From the NCBI RefSeq assembly GCF_035222485.1, contig NC_085920.1, positions 558,001 through 622,000 on the forward strand: a stretch of 64,000 nucleotides of DNA. The letters run 5' to 3'. The notes below the pieces were generated by a model. The model was given only the letters and a program-made list of their open reading frames with translations, made no database searches and was not told where the DNA came from. Positions 42,025-52,465 of this stretch are shown in pieces. The stretch is from Podospora pseudoanserina (Eukaryota; Ascomycota; Sordariomycetes; Sordariales; Podosporaceae). The translations under genes and the position numbers were made by a program. The first letter of the stretch is position 1; each line of letters begins with the position of its first letter.

Positions 42025-43752
42025 ATGAGCGCCTCGACAAGAGTTGCGCGCCGGGCGCTGGTCGTCAACCCGTTCCAAGGCACCACCAGTACGTCCGCTA
42101 TCCCTTGTGTGCCCCTATTCCAAGATGACAAGTTGCTGACGGCCCCTCATAAAGCTCATGCCCTCCCTAGATCCGCCCTCTTGGCCTCCTCGATGCTTCT
42201 GGCACGCAATGCGCAGAACTTGAGGTTTAACCGCCCTTCCACTGCTCTGCTTATCCCAGTTCGGGGGCTCACCACCTCGGGTACCACTACTCATGGCGGC
42301 CCGACGGGTGGCCCACCTCCAGGATTCGATGTCGAGAAGGCTAAGAAGCCTCTCCCAAAGGAGCCTTCCCCCAAGCCCAAGAGCAGTGAGGCTGCATCCA
42401 AGCCAGCGGAGAAAACCAGCACCCCCGAGGCCGCTGCTGATTCTTCTGCTACGCTCTCGCAGCTTGCCACACAGAAGGAGCCTGCTGCAGAGAAGGTTGA
42501 GGCCAAGAAGGAGGAGAAGAAGCTGACGATCGCACAAAAGATCAAGAAGGAGGCTCTGCATTACTGGGATGGCACGAAACTGCTGGCCGCTGAGGTCAAG
42601 ATCAGCTCGCGCCTGGCTACAAAGATGGCTGCCGGCTACGAGTTGACGCGGAGAGAGCAACGCCAGCTTCAACGTACTGTCCAGGATCTCGGCCGGCTGG
42701 TTCCTTTCTCCATGTTCATCATTGTGCCTTTTGCCGAATTTCTCCTCCCCGTCGCGCTCAAGATCTTCCCCAACATGCTGCCCAGCACATATGAGGGGCA
42801 AAAGGACAAGGATAAGAAGGCGAACATCCTTCGGGCGACCCGTAAGGAGGTCAGCGAATTCCTCCGCCAGACCTTGAAAGAGACAGGCCTGCCCCTTAGT
42901 CAGGCGACGGCCCAGAAGGAAGAGTTTACCAACTTCTTCCGCAAGCTTCGCGCCACCGGCGAGACACCTACGGCCGATGATGTGATCAAGGTCTGCAAAG
43001 TCTTCAAGGATGATGTGACCCTTGACAACCTTTCCCGGCCGCAGTTGGTGTCCATGTGCCGGTATCTCAACCTCAACACATTTGGCACCGACATGATGCT
43101 CCGGTATCAGCTTCGCCACCGCATGCGACAAATCAAGCGCGACGATCGCGCCATTGCCTATGAGGGCGTCGACAGTCTTTCCGTGGCCGAACTTCAGATT
43201 GCCTGCGCCAGCCGTGGCATCAAGAGCTTTGGTGTCTCGCCAGCTAGGTTACGGGAAGACCTCCAGACTTGGCTGGATTTGCGACTTCGGGAGGGTGTCC
43301 CCTCTACTCTCCTGGTTCTGAGCAATGCTTATATGTATGGCCAGACCCAGCAGGACAGCAGTGATGGTGTCTCCAACCAGATTGAAGCACTTACCAATGT
43401 GCTTTCCTCCATTCCGGAGGAGCTTTTCCACGAGATTGAGCTCGAGGTCCACAATGCTGAGGGTGCTGCCACCAACAAGCAGCGTCTCGAGGTAATCAAG
43501 GAGCAGCAGGAGCTGATTAACGAGGAGCTGCAGCAAGACCAGGAGAACCAGGCGACAGGTTTCGCTACTCCCCGGGACACTGAAGACATTGACGAGAAGG
43601 AGGAGAGACAGGTCCAGGCGGAGGCTGAGGGCATCGAGAAGGCGCAGGTTGCCGAGGCTGTGGATGCCGAGAAGGATGGCCTGGATGCCGCCAAGGTCCT
43701 CCAGAAAACCGAAGCTGCCGCCGCTGCTAAGCCTAGCGATAAGCAGCAATAA
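42025..43752 (+). CDS. MDM38: LETM1 domain mitochondrial inner-membrane protein (Mdm38)
   Basis: An inner-membrane protein for K+/H+ exchange and for ribosome association during insertion of mitochondrially made proteins. The open frame is 575 codons. A candidate 66-bp intron at 42089-42154 (GTACGT donor, GCTGAC branch, AAAG acceptor) lies in the presequence; removing it gives 553 residues in the same frame. The N-terminus is basic with alternating Ser/Arg, fitting import. The LETM1 signature LGRLVPFSMFIIVPFAEFLL, then PNMLPSTYE, lies near residues 231-260. The ribosome-binding-like domain follows (SRPQLVSMCRYLNLNTFGTD, then LQIACASRGIKSFGVS). The C-terminus is an acidic coiled coil. Confidence 0.94.
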   Translation: MSASTRVARRALVVNPFQGTTSTSAIPCVPLFQDDKLLTAPHKAHALPRSALLASSMLLARNAQNLRFNRPSTALLIPVRGLTTSGTTTHGGPTGGPPPGFDVEKAKKPLPKEPSPKPKSSEAASKPAEKTSTPEAAADSSATLSQLATQKEPAAEKVEAKKEEKKLTIAQKIKKEALHYWDGTKLLAAEVKISSRLATKMAAGYELTRREQRQLQRTVQDLGRLVPFSMFIIVPFAEFLLPVALKIFPNMLPSTYEGQKDKDKKANILRATRKEVSEFLRQTLKETGLPLSQATAQKEEFTNFFRKLRATGETPTADDVIKVCKVFKDDVTLDNLSRPQLVSMCRYLNLNTFGTDMMLRYQLRHRMRQIKRDDRAIAYEGVDSLSVAELQIACASRGIKSFGVSPARLREDLQTWLDLRLREGVPSTLLVLSNAYMYGQTQQDSSDGVSNQIEALTNVLSSIPEELFHEIELEVHNAEGAATNKQRLEVIKEQQELINEELQQDQENQATGFATPRDTEDIDEKEERQVQAEAEGIEKAQVAEAVDAEKDGLDAAKVLQKTEAAAAAKPSDKQQ

Positions 43753-46700
43753 TCTGGAGATTTAGCACGATCATATTGGCTTCATCCCCCAAAGCCCTCC
43801 ACAGGGCTTGTCCCTCGGTGTACAACAACACAGCGGAACACACATATACTTTACTCACACACGCCACGGCCTTTTTTTCTTTAGATTTATTTTTCCCTCT
43901 TTTTAATTCTCTTTTCTTGTGTGTGTGGTGGTTTGTTTGACTAGACAAAACCGATAATCATCATCATTGCATTACATGTCAAGATAGAGGAAAGCGATGG
44001 GAAATTTTTGGGAAGAAACGGCTAAGGGGTAAAGGATAGGGGGATGGTAATGGCGGAACCACAAAGACTTGTGCTACTGTGTATCCATAGAAAACAACAG
44101 GCACCAGAAATTCATTGTCAGCGGGTGGCACGATTCTTTAACTACGACACTGTCATGGGAAGGCTCGGTTGGGAGGTTTTTGTTTATCACCGATTACAGG
44201 TGTCTGTCTCTCTTTTTCTGTTTCATTCAACCTCATAGATACTACTCTTCATCATTGACGCTGGAAGAAAATAGCGTTGTGTATACAAGATATGAAATCT
44301 TTTCCCTTGCGAAATCTCTCAGGCTCAATTGCTGTGCTCCAATCGCGGTCTCATCAACTATTCATCCAATGCATTCATCTGTATTATGTGGAAAGCATGC
44401 AAAGCTCAGGGGCCCAACCCGGAGACGGAGAATAATTCCTCACTTCAAACCCCCGCCAAACGCCAACCAGACTTTTTTGTGGTCCGTCTGCTAAGGTAAT
44501 AACCATGCTTCTAAACCTGTGACATCGATCATAGGAAAAGAAAAAACGATGTTATTTGGAGGTACCCGGCACTGCAGTTGAGCGGCGCAGCTGACGTTGC
44601 TGGAGGAGGCTTCCGAACCTCGAACGGGAAGCAATGCGAGCCTGCTGTAAAGGAGGCCAACGTCATGGAGAGTTGACAAATGGCTTATGTATGACGACCT
44701 TGCTAAATGTCGAGATATTTTTGATTTTTTAACTTTTACATGATGCTGAGAGGGGGCCGTTTCAGATGTTCATGTTTGCTGAGGGGCATGTCTTTGCTGC
44801 TGACTATACAACTAACTAGGTAGGTAACAGGGCTGATTTTATGAGCCTCAAACGTTCGTTCGGGATTTGCCCATAGCAAAGCCTCATGTATCTTGCCGAC
44901 GGGATCAAACATTCAGTTTAGACACCGAACTGGTTCGCATGTGCACAGTGCTCGGTATCGGGGGGCGGAATACGAGGACTATCATGGAGAGGCCGACTCT
45001 TGCATATCAAGAATGCCACAAAAGGGAGGGTCGGCAGTTTCAAAGCATCGGTTGATCTTTTACATATCCTGTCGTCATTGTTTCTCTGATCTGATAGATC
45101 GGTTGATGAGGTGCTGGAGAGAATGGCAGGTGGGAGAGCGGGAGTTGAAGATGGATGTGTGGCTTAGCATAAAAGAGCGGGTCCATCCGGGGGCAGTGGT
45201 TCCCCCCCAGCGATGCAAAATGCACGGGAAGAGACCCTGGATCCACATGGTGGATATCAGTGACTTTGTCGAGGTTGAGGATTATCAAAGTTGTAGGTAA
45301 TGGGAATGGAATGTTGGATGATGTTTAGATGTTTGAGAAGAGAGAAAAAATAGGAGACTTTTGGATTCATATTTGTTCCAAGTTGTAAATCTTGTGAGAC
45401 AGGAGAAAAGTAGAATTAGCTCAAGATTGTCTGAGTGTGCACTTCATCATCAGTCAAGCGAACGTAACGCAGGGCAGAATGGGCTTAAATGAGCCGACTG
45501 GGCTATAACCTGGGGAAAGCTACACTAAGCGACGATTGTGATGGCCCTGTATCCCGTCTACATAGGAGAATAAAATCTACAACGCTGAATGTGAGAAAGT
45601 GCCCTGCGGCTGTGGAAATGGTGGTGATTAATTGGTAGGACCTCGAACTTGAGTTTGCAGCCACAAGGGCTTGGTGAGACATGGCTTGCAGCCTTGTGGG
45701 CGCTCCAACGGGCCAACTTGCTGGGCCGGTTACGATGCTTGGAAATTGGCTTTTCCCGCCGTAGAACTATGATAGATAGGAAAAAGAGTGTCCATGATTA
45801 CTGAGAGCTACTATCGAAGAAAAGACATCACCATCTCGATCAGTGACTTCTTTTGAAGTTGTGTCGAAAAGGCGAGATTCCAGCTGCACAGCCTCGGAGC
45901 AGATCAAAATCGTGCATTGGCGGGAGAGGCTGATGGCGAACTAGCCCCTGTTTGGCGAAAAGTCGTCTCCCCTGCCCCCCCGGTTTGTCACCTGCAAACC
46001 ACAATCCTGCTCGCAACAGAGCGGCATCCCACGCCCTAGGTTCCCTCATTTTCCATCAGTCGTTTGCATCTCTACAGTAATTTAATCAATCTTTTCCTCA
46101 TCTTCACCTTCTTCCTGCGATACCTGTCTTGTTCTGGCGCCGGAGTCTGATTTTTCGATAACCGCCGACAAGCAACGCGTCCCCTCGCTTCTCCTAACGA
46201 CACCACCTCAGCACCCCCCGGCCGTTCCCGTTGGTTCTTGGCCTGCACTCCCTGAAGCATTGCCAACCCTCGAACACCTCAACTCCTCCCAGTGTTTCAG
46301 AGTGCTCTCTGTGGACACACAACTCGCAGCACAACACCCCTGCCCCAACAGTCCCGTCTCCTGGGTGCTGCAGCACTTCTTCAAATCGCCGAAAGATTCG
46401 CGCCTGTGAACAATAACCGCTCGCTGTTGTGAGTGTGCAGGTTCACCACCTTCGACGACCACCCCCGAGCCAGAGACCAGGCGTCTTCTGCCCGACCGAC
46501 CACGACTTTTTCTTACCTTCCCCTCCCCCTCGACCGGCCGGCCCTTCAATCTCCCTCGACCCACCGACCATCGACGCCAAACCACAAGTCACAAACTCAA
46601 TTCAGCCATTAGCCAGGCATCTCGCAAAGCCGCCGTCCTGGCTTCCCAACGAGACATTCGCCGGTCGTATTTGGCCGGCTCGGGCTCGCAGCCGATTGCG

Positions 46701-46754
46701 ATCGCAAGTTTTGACGGAACAAACAGCGGATTCAGAGACAGCCGCCCTCCAGTG
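43753..46754. other. Gene-free stretch of 3 kb
   Basis: No supported gene. The right third (about 46050-46750) is pyrimidine-rich and is probably the long 5' leader and promoter of the Golgi protein gene. The open frame at 44893-45300 has no recognisable feature. Confidence 0.45.
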
Positions 46755-48004
46755 ATGGCTTCCACAGTCGGGCCAGCGCGGCCAAAACAAAAGCTCTTCT
46801 CGACGGACTTCCTCAGCAACACATGGGCGAAGCTCTTCTTTTTCATCGTCGGCCTACAGGCTGTAATTTGCGTGGCTTTTGAATGGTGTGTTTCGCCCTC
46901 CTGCCGCCAGCGACGAGACCCTTGATCCGATATGCTAACACTTCAACCGCAGTTATGTGTTTGCGAGATTCCAGTTCGGCCTTCAATTTCAAGAAGGCGA
47001 AATCCCAGATGAGGCACAACGACGAAGGCTACAATCGAGATACCGTACGATTCCGACTTTCTTGGCGCTCTTCATCTTCGGATTCCTCTACGTTTTGGTC
47101 TTGGCATGGGACGCACTGCGGATGAAGAACACGATTCAGATTATTGGGCTGTGTGTGGCCAACCTGGCACTCTTTGTCTACACCATCCTCCAGATTGATC
47201 AGATTGAAAAGTCACTGGATATTCTGCAGGGTGCTTTACTCCTAAAGGACAGCGATAAAGGTGGTGATTCGAACATTGTCTGGGCGCTGTCCAAACCCTT
47301 CTTGATAGCCGTTCCAGCAATCGTGGGTGTGGTCACCGTCGCCATGTCCTGTATCGCCTATCAGCTATACCGCGAGTTCGCTTGGGACATTCTGAAGCAG
47401 ATTGGTGCTGACTACCGCATGAAGAAGCGGTTCCTTCACTACCAGGTAGGTTCATGATCTCGTCTCACTAGTGACGATATGGATGTCGAATGCTGACGCG
47501 GACACATAGATTTACATCGCCCTCTTGAAGTTTGATTTCTTCTTCTTCTTGGGTTTCACTGTGCAGTTCTTGGTCGTTGTCAACAACACCAAGAATAACT
47601 TCGAGCTCGGCCTGCAAGTGGCGGCGGTTCCTATCACGATCGCCATCCTTCTATGCGCCGCCTTCTTTACGCAGCGCGAGAACAAGATTGGAGTGACGTT
47701 CACCATCGTCTTGTACTTCGGCGCGCTCTCTTACTTCTTCTTCAAGCTCGTCCGCATTTACCAGCCCGGTCATAAACAGGATTACGAAGCTGTCCAGAAG
47801 TCGCTGACAGCCTTTGCTGTCCTGACCATTCTCCTCATCATCTTGACCATCATCAACGGCTTCGTCTGCATGAGCAACTTTGGCGCCGGGCTCAAGGATC
47901 ACCTTCTTAAGCCGAGATACTCCGACCCCGAGAAGGAAGACGCAAATTCGTACCAAATGAACGATCAGAAGCCACCACTGCCAAGTCGAATGACGATTGA
48001 CTAA
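46755..48004 (+). CDS. UPF0658-family Golgi membrane protein
   Basis: Exons are 46755-46885, 46953-47445 and 47510-48004 (372 residues). The joins give AFEC-YVFARFQFGLQF and FLHYQ-IYIALLKFDFFFF, both in frame, with good GT-AG ends and CTAAC/CTGAC branch points. The protein has about seven hydrophobic helices, for example LFFFIVGLQAVICVAF, FLALFIFGFLYVLVLAW and FLIAVPAIVGVVTVAMSC. It ends in a short polar tail. This is the fungal family annotated as Golgi apparatus membrane protein in fission yeast; its biochemical role is unknown. I chose the ATG at 46755 because the first helix follows directly; an upstream in-frame ATG at 46671 adds only low-complexity residues. Confidence 0.85.
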
Positions 48005-48763
48005 ATGGCTTTTCTTCTTTGTCTTTTTTTTTGTTACTTTTTGGTTTGGAGGGAGTTCAAATTTTGTTTTGTGTTTTAATTCTATAAAGGCCGATCGGAA
48101 CGGTTGATCCATCTTTTTGTTGGAAATAGAGAGGAAGAAGAAGAAGAGAGTTACACCGATCGGATCAAGCGAAGCGAGCATTTATTTTCGTCTTTTATTT
48201 TTTGCTTTTTGACGTTTTGTGTTGCTCTCTCGACAACCAGAGAGGGGAAGCAGAACTAACGACCATTTATGAAATTGAGCAAGTGTTGTGAGGGAAGAGA
48301 AGGAAGAGGAGGAGGAGAAAGGGGAGAATTGAAGGAGAGTCTTGTCTTACCTCGAATGATAGGCTGGTTCTGGAGAGAGAGAAGGAGCAAGACTTGTAAC
48401 CATGCACACATGTCAACACAGAGATATCCCATTTTCATTTTTACATTGTTTAAACCATCATCATTATCTCCTTCTCTTTCTGTCCTGTGATTGCTGGATA
48501 TATATGTGAGGTGGGTATAGAAGGGGTTCAACTTGTCATAAGGGATGAGGCTGGTCGGGGAATATGGCGTCTTTTTCTATTCCTGACTTTTTTTGAGAGT
48601 ATTTTTGGATAGCAACAAGAATATAAATTTCAACAAGGAAAAACATCTCAACAAGCATGACTGCTGCTTAGGATGTCTATATAAGGGCCCCAAAACCTTG
48701 ATGGACTTTTAAGAGATATATATTGTACATTTAATTGTTATTTTCTCTCTTTACATTGCCTAT
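48005..48763. other. Convergent 3' flanks, no gene seen
   Basis: About 760 bp between the Golgi protein stop and the DLD1 stop. It is AT-rich with poly-T runs near 48025-48040. Nothing else was recognised. Confidence 0.45.
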
Positions 48764-50833
48764 TTACCATTCAGAAACCTCCCCTCTCGCTGGCTTCTCG
48801 ACGCGCACGACTTTATCGCAATTGAGTAGGCAGAGGGGGTCGAATGCCGTCTTGATCTGTTGGGGTTGTCAGCATTTGATCTTGTTTTCAAATGGTAAAA
48901 GGATGAAAAATTACCTTTCTCATAGCATCAACCGTGCTCTCTCCCAGCTCATGAGGGAGGTAATCCCTCTTGACAAGCCCAACACCATGCTCGCCCTGTT
49001 GATTCAACCGCATTAGTTTTTTCCATCCCTCCAGAGTTCAACACAGAAAGCTATAAAAAGTAAATAAATAAAAACTCACAGTCACAGTCCCCTCCATCTC
49101 CACAGCCCTCTTCACCATCCGATGAACACACTCCTCGGCCAACTTCCTCTCCGCATCCGAGTACAACAAGATAATATGGAAGTTCCCATCCCCGACATGT
49201 CCCACAATCGAGCTCTTCAACCCCGACCGTCCCAGATCCTGCTTCGTCTGGTCGATAATGTCCGGCAGCCTGCTCATCGGGACAGCCACGTCCCCCGTCC
49301 ACACCCGGTCCCCGGGCTTCTTCACCGCCATGGTGCTCCAGAGCGCCTCCTTCCTCGCGCTCCAGAGCTCGACCCGTTCCTGCTCGTCCTTGGCAAAGTC
49401 AAACGACTTGCCGCCGCTGCCCTTGGTGATCTTTTGGACGATGGCCACCTGCTCTTTTACCCCCGAGGGGGTACCGGTGAATTTGAAGAAAATAGTGGGC
49501 GCCTCCTTCCAGCTTCTGGACGTAGCGCCAGCTTGGTTGATGAACCTCATCTGGTCGTCATCTAGAATCTCTACCGCAGCAACGGGGACACCCTCCCCTA
49601 CCACCTTGGCGACACAGTTGGCCGCTTCTCTGATGGACCCAAACGATGCCACAGCGACGGATTCACTAGCAGGTTTAACCGTAACCTTGAGCGTCGCCTC
49701 CGTCACCAAACCCAGTGTGCCCTCACTACCGATAAACAGCCTCGTCAAATCATACCCCGCCGAACTCTTTCTTGGTCTCTGTCTCGTCTTGATGACTGTC
49801 CCGTCGGCCATGACAACCGTAAGACTCAAAACCCACTCCCTCATCGTCCCGTACCTGTACGCGTTTGTGCCCGAGCATCCAGTCCCAATCATCCCCCCAA
49901 TCTGCGCCCCCGGCCCTGGATCAGGTGGGAAAAACAAATTCTGCTCCGCGAGCATCTCGTTCAGATCCTCCCACCCTACACCAGGCTGGACAACCACGTC
50001 CAAGTCATCCTTGTGCAACGAGAGCACCTTGTTCATCCTTGAGAAATCAATGCATATCCCTGATCTAGTCGGAGTATAATGCCCCTCCAGACTCGTCCCC
50101 CCAGAGTATCCCACCACGGGAATCCGTCTGTAATGGCACACCTTCATCAACTCGGACACCTCTTCGGTTGTGGCGGGGTAAACGACGCAAAAGGGCTTCT
50201 GGTCGTCGGCAGCGCGGTGGGTGGACCACTCCGAGGTGGCGTGCTGGGAGATGACGTCGTCGGCGGTCGAGACGTTTTCCTTGCCGACGATGGCGACAAA
50301 GTCGGACCAGGCGGCCTCGAGGTGGGCGGGGTTGAGGTTGTGCTTGGGGGGGTTGGTGGCTGCTAGGGGGAGGGTGGAGGCCGGGTCGGCTTCTTTGGGA
50401 TATTTGAGGCCGCACCAGTAGGAGATTGCGCCGACGGTGAAGAGGACTGTGGGTAGGAAGGGAGGGTAAGTTATGATGGTAGGGATATAGGGGGTAAAAA
50501 GGGGCAAGTACCAAAGGTCATGCCCATCATCCTGCCCAGGCTGTTTTGGGGGCGCATGTGGGAGAGGCGTTTGAGATCATCTCTTTCGCGCTGGATGCGC
50601 TTGGTGATGGACTGTGTGAGTTGGCCCTTGAAGGAGGGGCCGCTGGAGGGTTTTTTGGTGGTGGTTGAGGAGGAAGTAGAGGAGGGAGGGGGGCTGAAGC
50701 GCTGTGTTGACTCGAGACGGCGGAATTGTAACGGTGTACTGGTGGTTCTGCTAGGGCGCATAGAGGGGAAGGAGGATGGCCGGGCTCCGGGAGCTGTCGC
50801 CAGCTTGGGCATCTTGCCCGCAAGCCGCGACAT
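48764..50833 (-). CDS. DLD1: D-lactate dehydrogenase (cytochrome), mitochondrial
   Basis: An FAD enzyme of the inner membrane that oxidises D-lactate to pyruvate and passes electrons to cytochrome c. Four exons: 50833-50512, 50446-49080, 48995-48915 and 48856-48764 (620 residues). The joins give GMTF-VLFTVGAISYWCG (membrane anchor), EGTVT-GEHGVGLVKRDYLP and DAMRK-IKTAFDPLCLLNC. I use the ATG at 50833; the open frame upstream starts only with TTG. The N-terminus is a Ser/Arg-rich presequence. The FAD-binding domain shows VVGYSGGTSLEGHY and GTGCSGTNAYRYGTM. The C-terminal domain has HVGDGNFH and GEHGVG, catalytic-site hallmarks of this oxidase family. Confidence 0.95.
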
Positions 50834-51933
50834 ATTTTCTGAGTATCTGAGCAATCAATTGGGGTTGCGCAGGGTCGAGATTGGAGTGTAGGGGGCGTAT
50901 ATCGTCGGCCGTTGGAGGGGTGGTATATCGTGGGGTTGTGGTCGTGGGACGAGATGCCAAGGTTGGAGCTTCGAAGGTTGCTTAGAAAAAAAGGTGGTTC
51001 CCCTGCCCGTGAGCTCCGTGTCTCCACTCTGCCGATTGGACTGGCTTGGCCACGGCTCCGTGCAACAACATAACGGGCGCCAGCTCTGGGCGTCGGGCTG
51101 CAGCGTTGACTACGAGTAAGAGGGCAGGTAAAATGGATGTATGTGAGGATTCTACAGAGAAAGCTGGGATATCTATAATAGAGATGAGTTCTTCGGTTGA
51201 ACCTCACAACCCTAACCCGCTGCCCGATTAGGAAGTTTCCAACAACAAGGTAACTGGAAAGAACGACCCGTTGGCGGAGGCAAGCTGGGGTTTTGATGAA
51301 AGTTCGGAGGCCGCGGCAAAGCATATCAATTTTTTTCTTCCAATAGAGTTCCTATATAAACTCGCCGAAGCATGTTTATGACTTGCCCTGCATGCTTCGC
51401 CCCCTCCCCAACCAGCCTCGAGCTCGCCAAAGCAGAGATCTCCCCAGGAGTCTAGCTTCCCAAGAACTGGTAGCACAACGACTGAACTTGGCGAGTGAGT
51501 CTCTCGATAGGTACGCCGTTATGATTGGAGCTAGTCGTATCCTGTAGATTTTCTATGCCTATTGCGGCCAGGGCTTTGTGGCTGAGGTTGGGACGGATCA
51601 TGTTATTGGTGATGAATTGGGTATTGACCTTGGTTCACTTTTAGCGCCAGTGATCTCCGTCCCACAGTGTCCCTTTGTGCCACATGGTTGCTGCGCGATG
51701 ATTTTTGCCAACGTTGGGTATTGGAAGTCGAGCTAACCAGGCACTTTCTGCCTTGCGAGCTTCGAAAAGCGACTACTTGGCTGTCTCCAAGTCGATCCTC
51801 CAGGATCCCAAGCGCCAGCCTGTTGTCTTTGTTTCGCTACTCAGACAACAACATTCAGCACCAAGCCCCCTGCGATCCAGTAACTGACCATCCATTAGTC
51901 ACGGGAATCGACAGGGCCGTTGTCTCAGCTGAG

Positions 51934-51942
51934 TATATATAT
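51934..51942 (+). promoter_or_regulatory. TATA box of the candidate small gene
   Basis: TATATATAT lies about 200 bp before the ATG at 52143, with a pyrimidine-rich tract (TCACTCCATTCTCACCTCCC) just after it that would suit a transcription start. Confidence 0.5.
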
Positions 51943-52061
51943 CACTCCATTCTCACCTCCCATTTCCAACAAAAGCACACTTCACCATCTGCTATACCGT
52001 TGAGCTTGCCTGACCCGGATCTATCCAAATCTCCTGAATTCTATCTAGACCACTGAATACT

Positions 52062-52127
52062 GTAAGTCTTTCCCACCAACCTCTAGCTGAAGGTCCAATC
52101 ACTCACCCCTGCTGTCATACATCTCAG
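52062..52127 (+). other. Candidate 66-bp intron in the 5' leader of the small gene
   Basis: GTAAGT donor at 52062 and CTCAG acceptor ending at 52127, 15 bases before the ATG at 52143. The splice consensus is strong; there is no transcript evidence here. Confidence 0.5.
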
Positions 52128-52142
52128 TCACCACAGACCAAG

Positions 52143-52307
52143 ATGGACAAGGAAAACGATGCGCCACAGGGCTACCAAAACGGCGATCTCGGGAGCGATA
52201 ACCCTCAACTTGACGTGGACTTCCCGATCACGGAAACCGTTACCGAAGGGTTGTACCAAGAATGGGTCGCGGGAAGGGGCGAGACGGACTCTGCCTCTTC
52301 TCAGTAG
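52143..52307 (+). CDS. Candidate small acidic protein, 54 residues
   Basis: The ORF starts MDKENDAPQGYQNGDLGSDN and ends ETDSASSQ. It is acidic, polar and without a signal peptide or membrane helix. What favours a real gene is its context: a TATA box near 51934, a leader intron with good consensus ending 15 bases upstream, and an AAG-ATGG start context. I recognise no family. It is convergent with the amidase gene, whose stop lies 158 bp away. A chance ORF cannot be excluded. Confidence 0.45.
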   Translation: MDKENDAPQGYQNGDLGSDNPQLDVDFPITETVTEGLYQEWVAGRGETDSASSQ

Positions 52308-52465
52308 ACAATACCTACCCGCTGGGAATTACGTCTCGATTCCGTGTGACAGTGGGTGATAAACGTAGCAGCTGGCCAAGATAGAAAACTTTTACCAAAA
52401 CTAGCTATTATAACACGGAATCAACAATCGGTGTATGAGTGACTAACAGTGTCCATTTACTACTA

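Larger units (their letters stand above)
50834..52142. other. Intergenic; ends in the promoter and leader of a small ORF
   Basis: 1.3 kb with no other supported gene. The left part is the DLD1 promoter. From 51934 on come a TATA box and a spliced leader, listed separately. Confidence 0.45.

Noticed and set aside
42115-43131. 338-codon frame antisense to MDM38
   Set aside because: A shadow of a high-confidence gene, with low-complexity Leu-rich translation.
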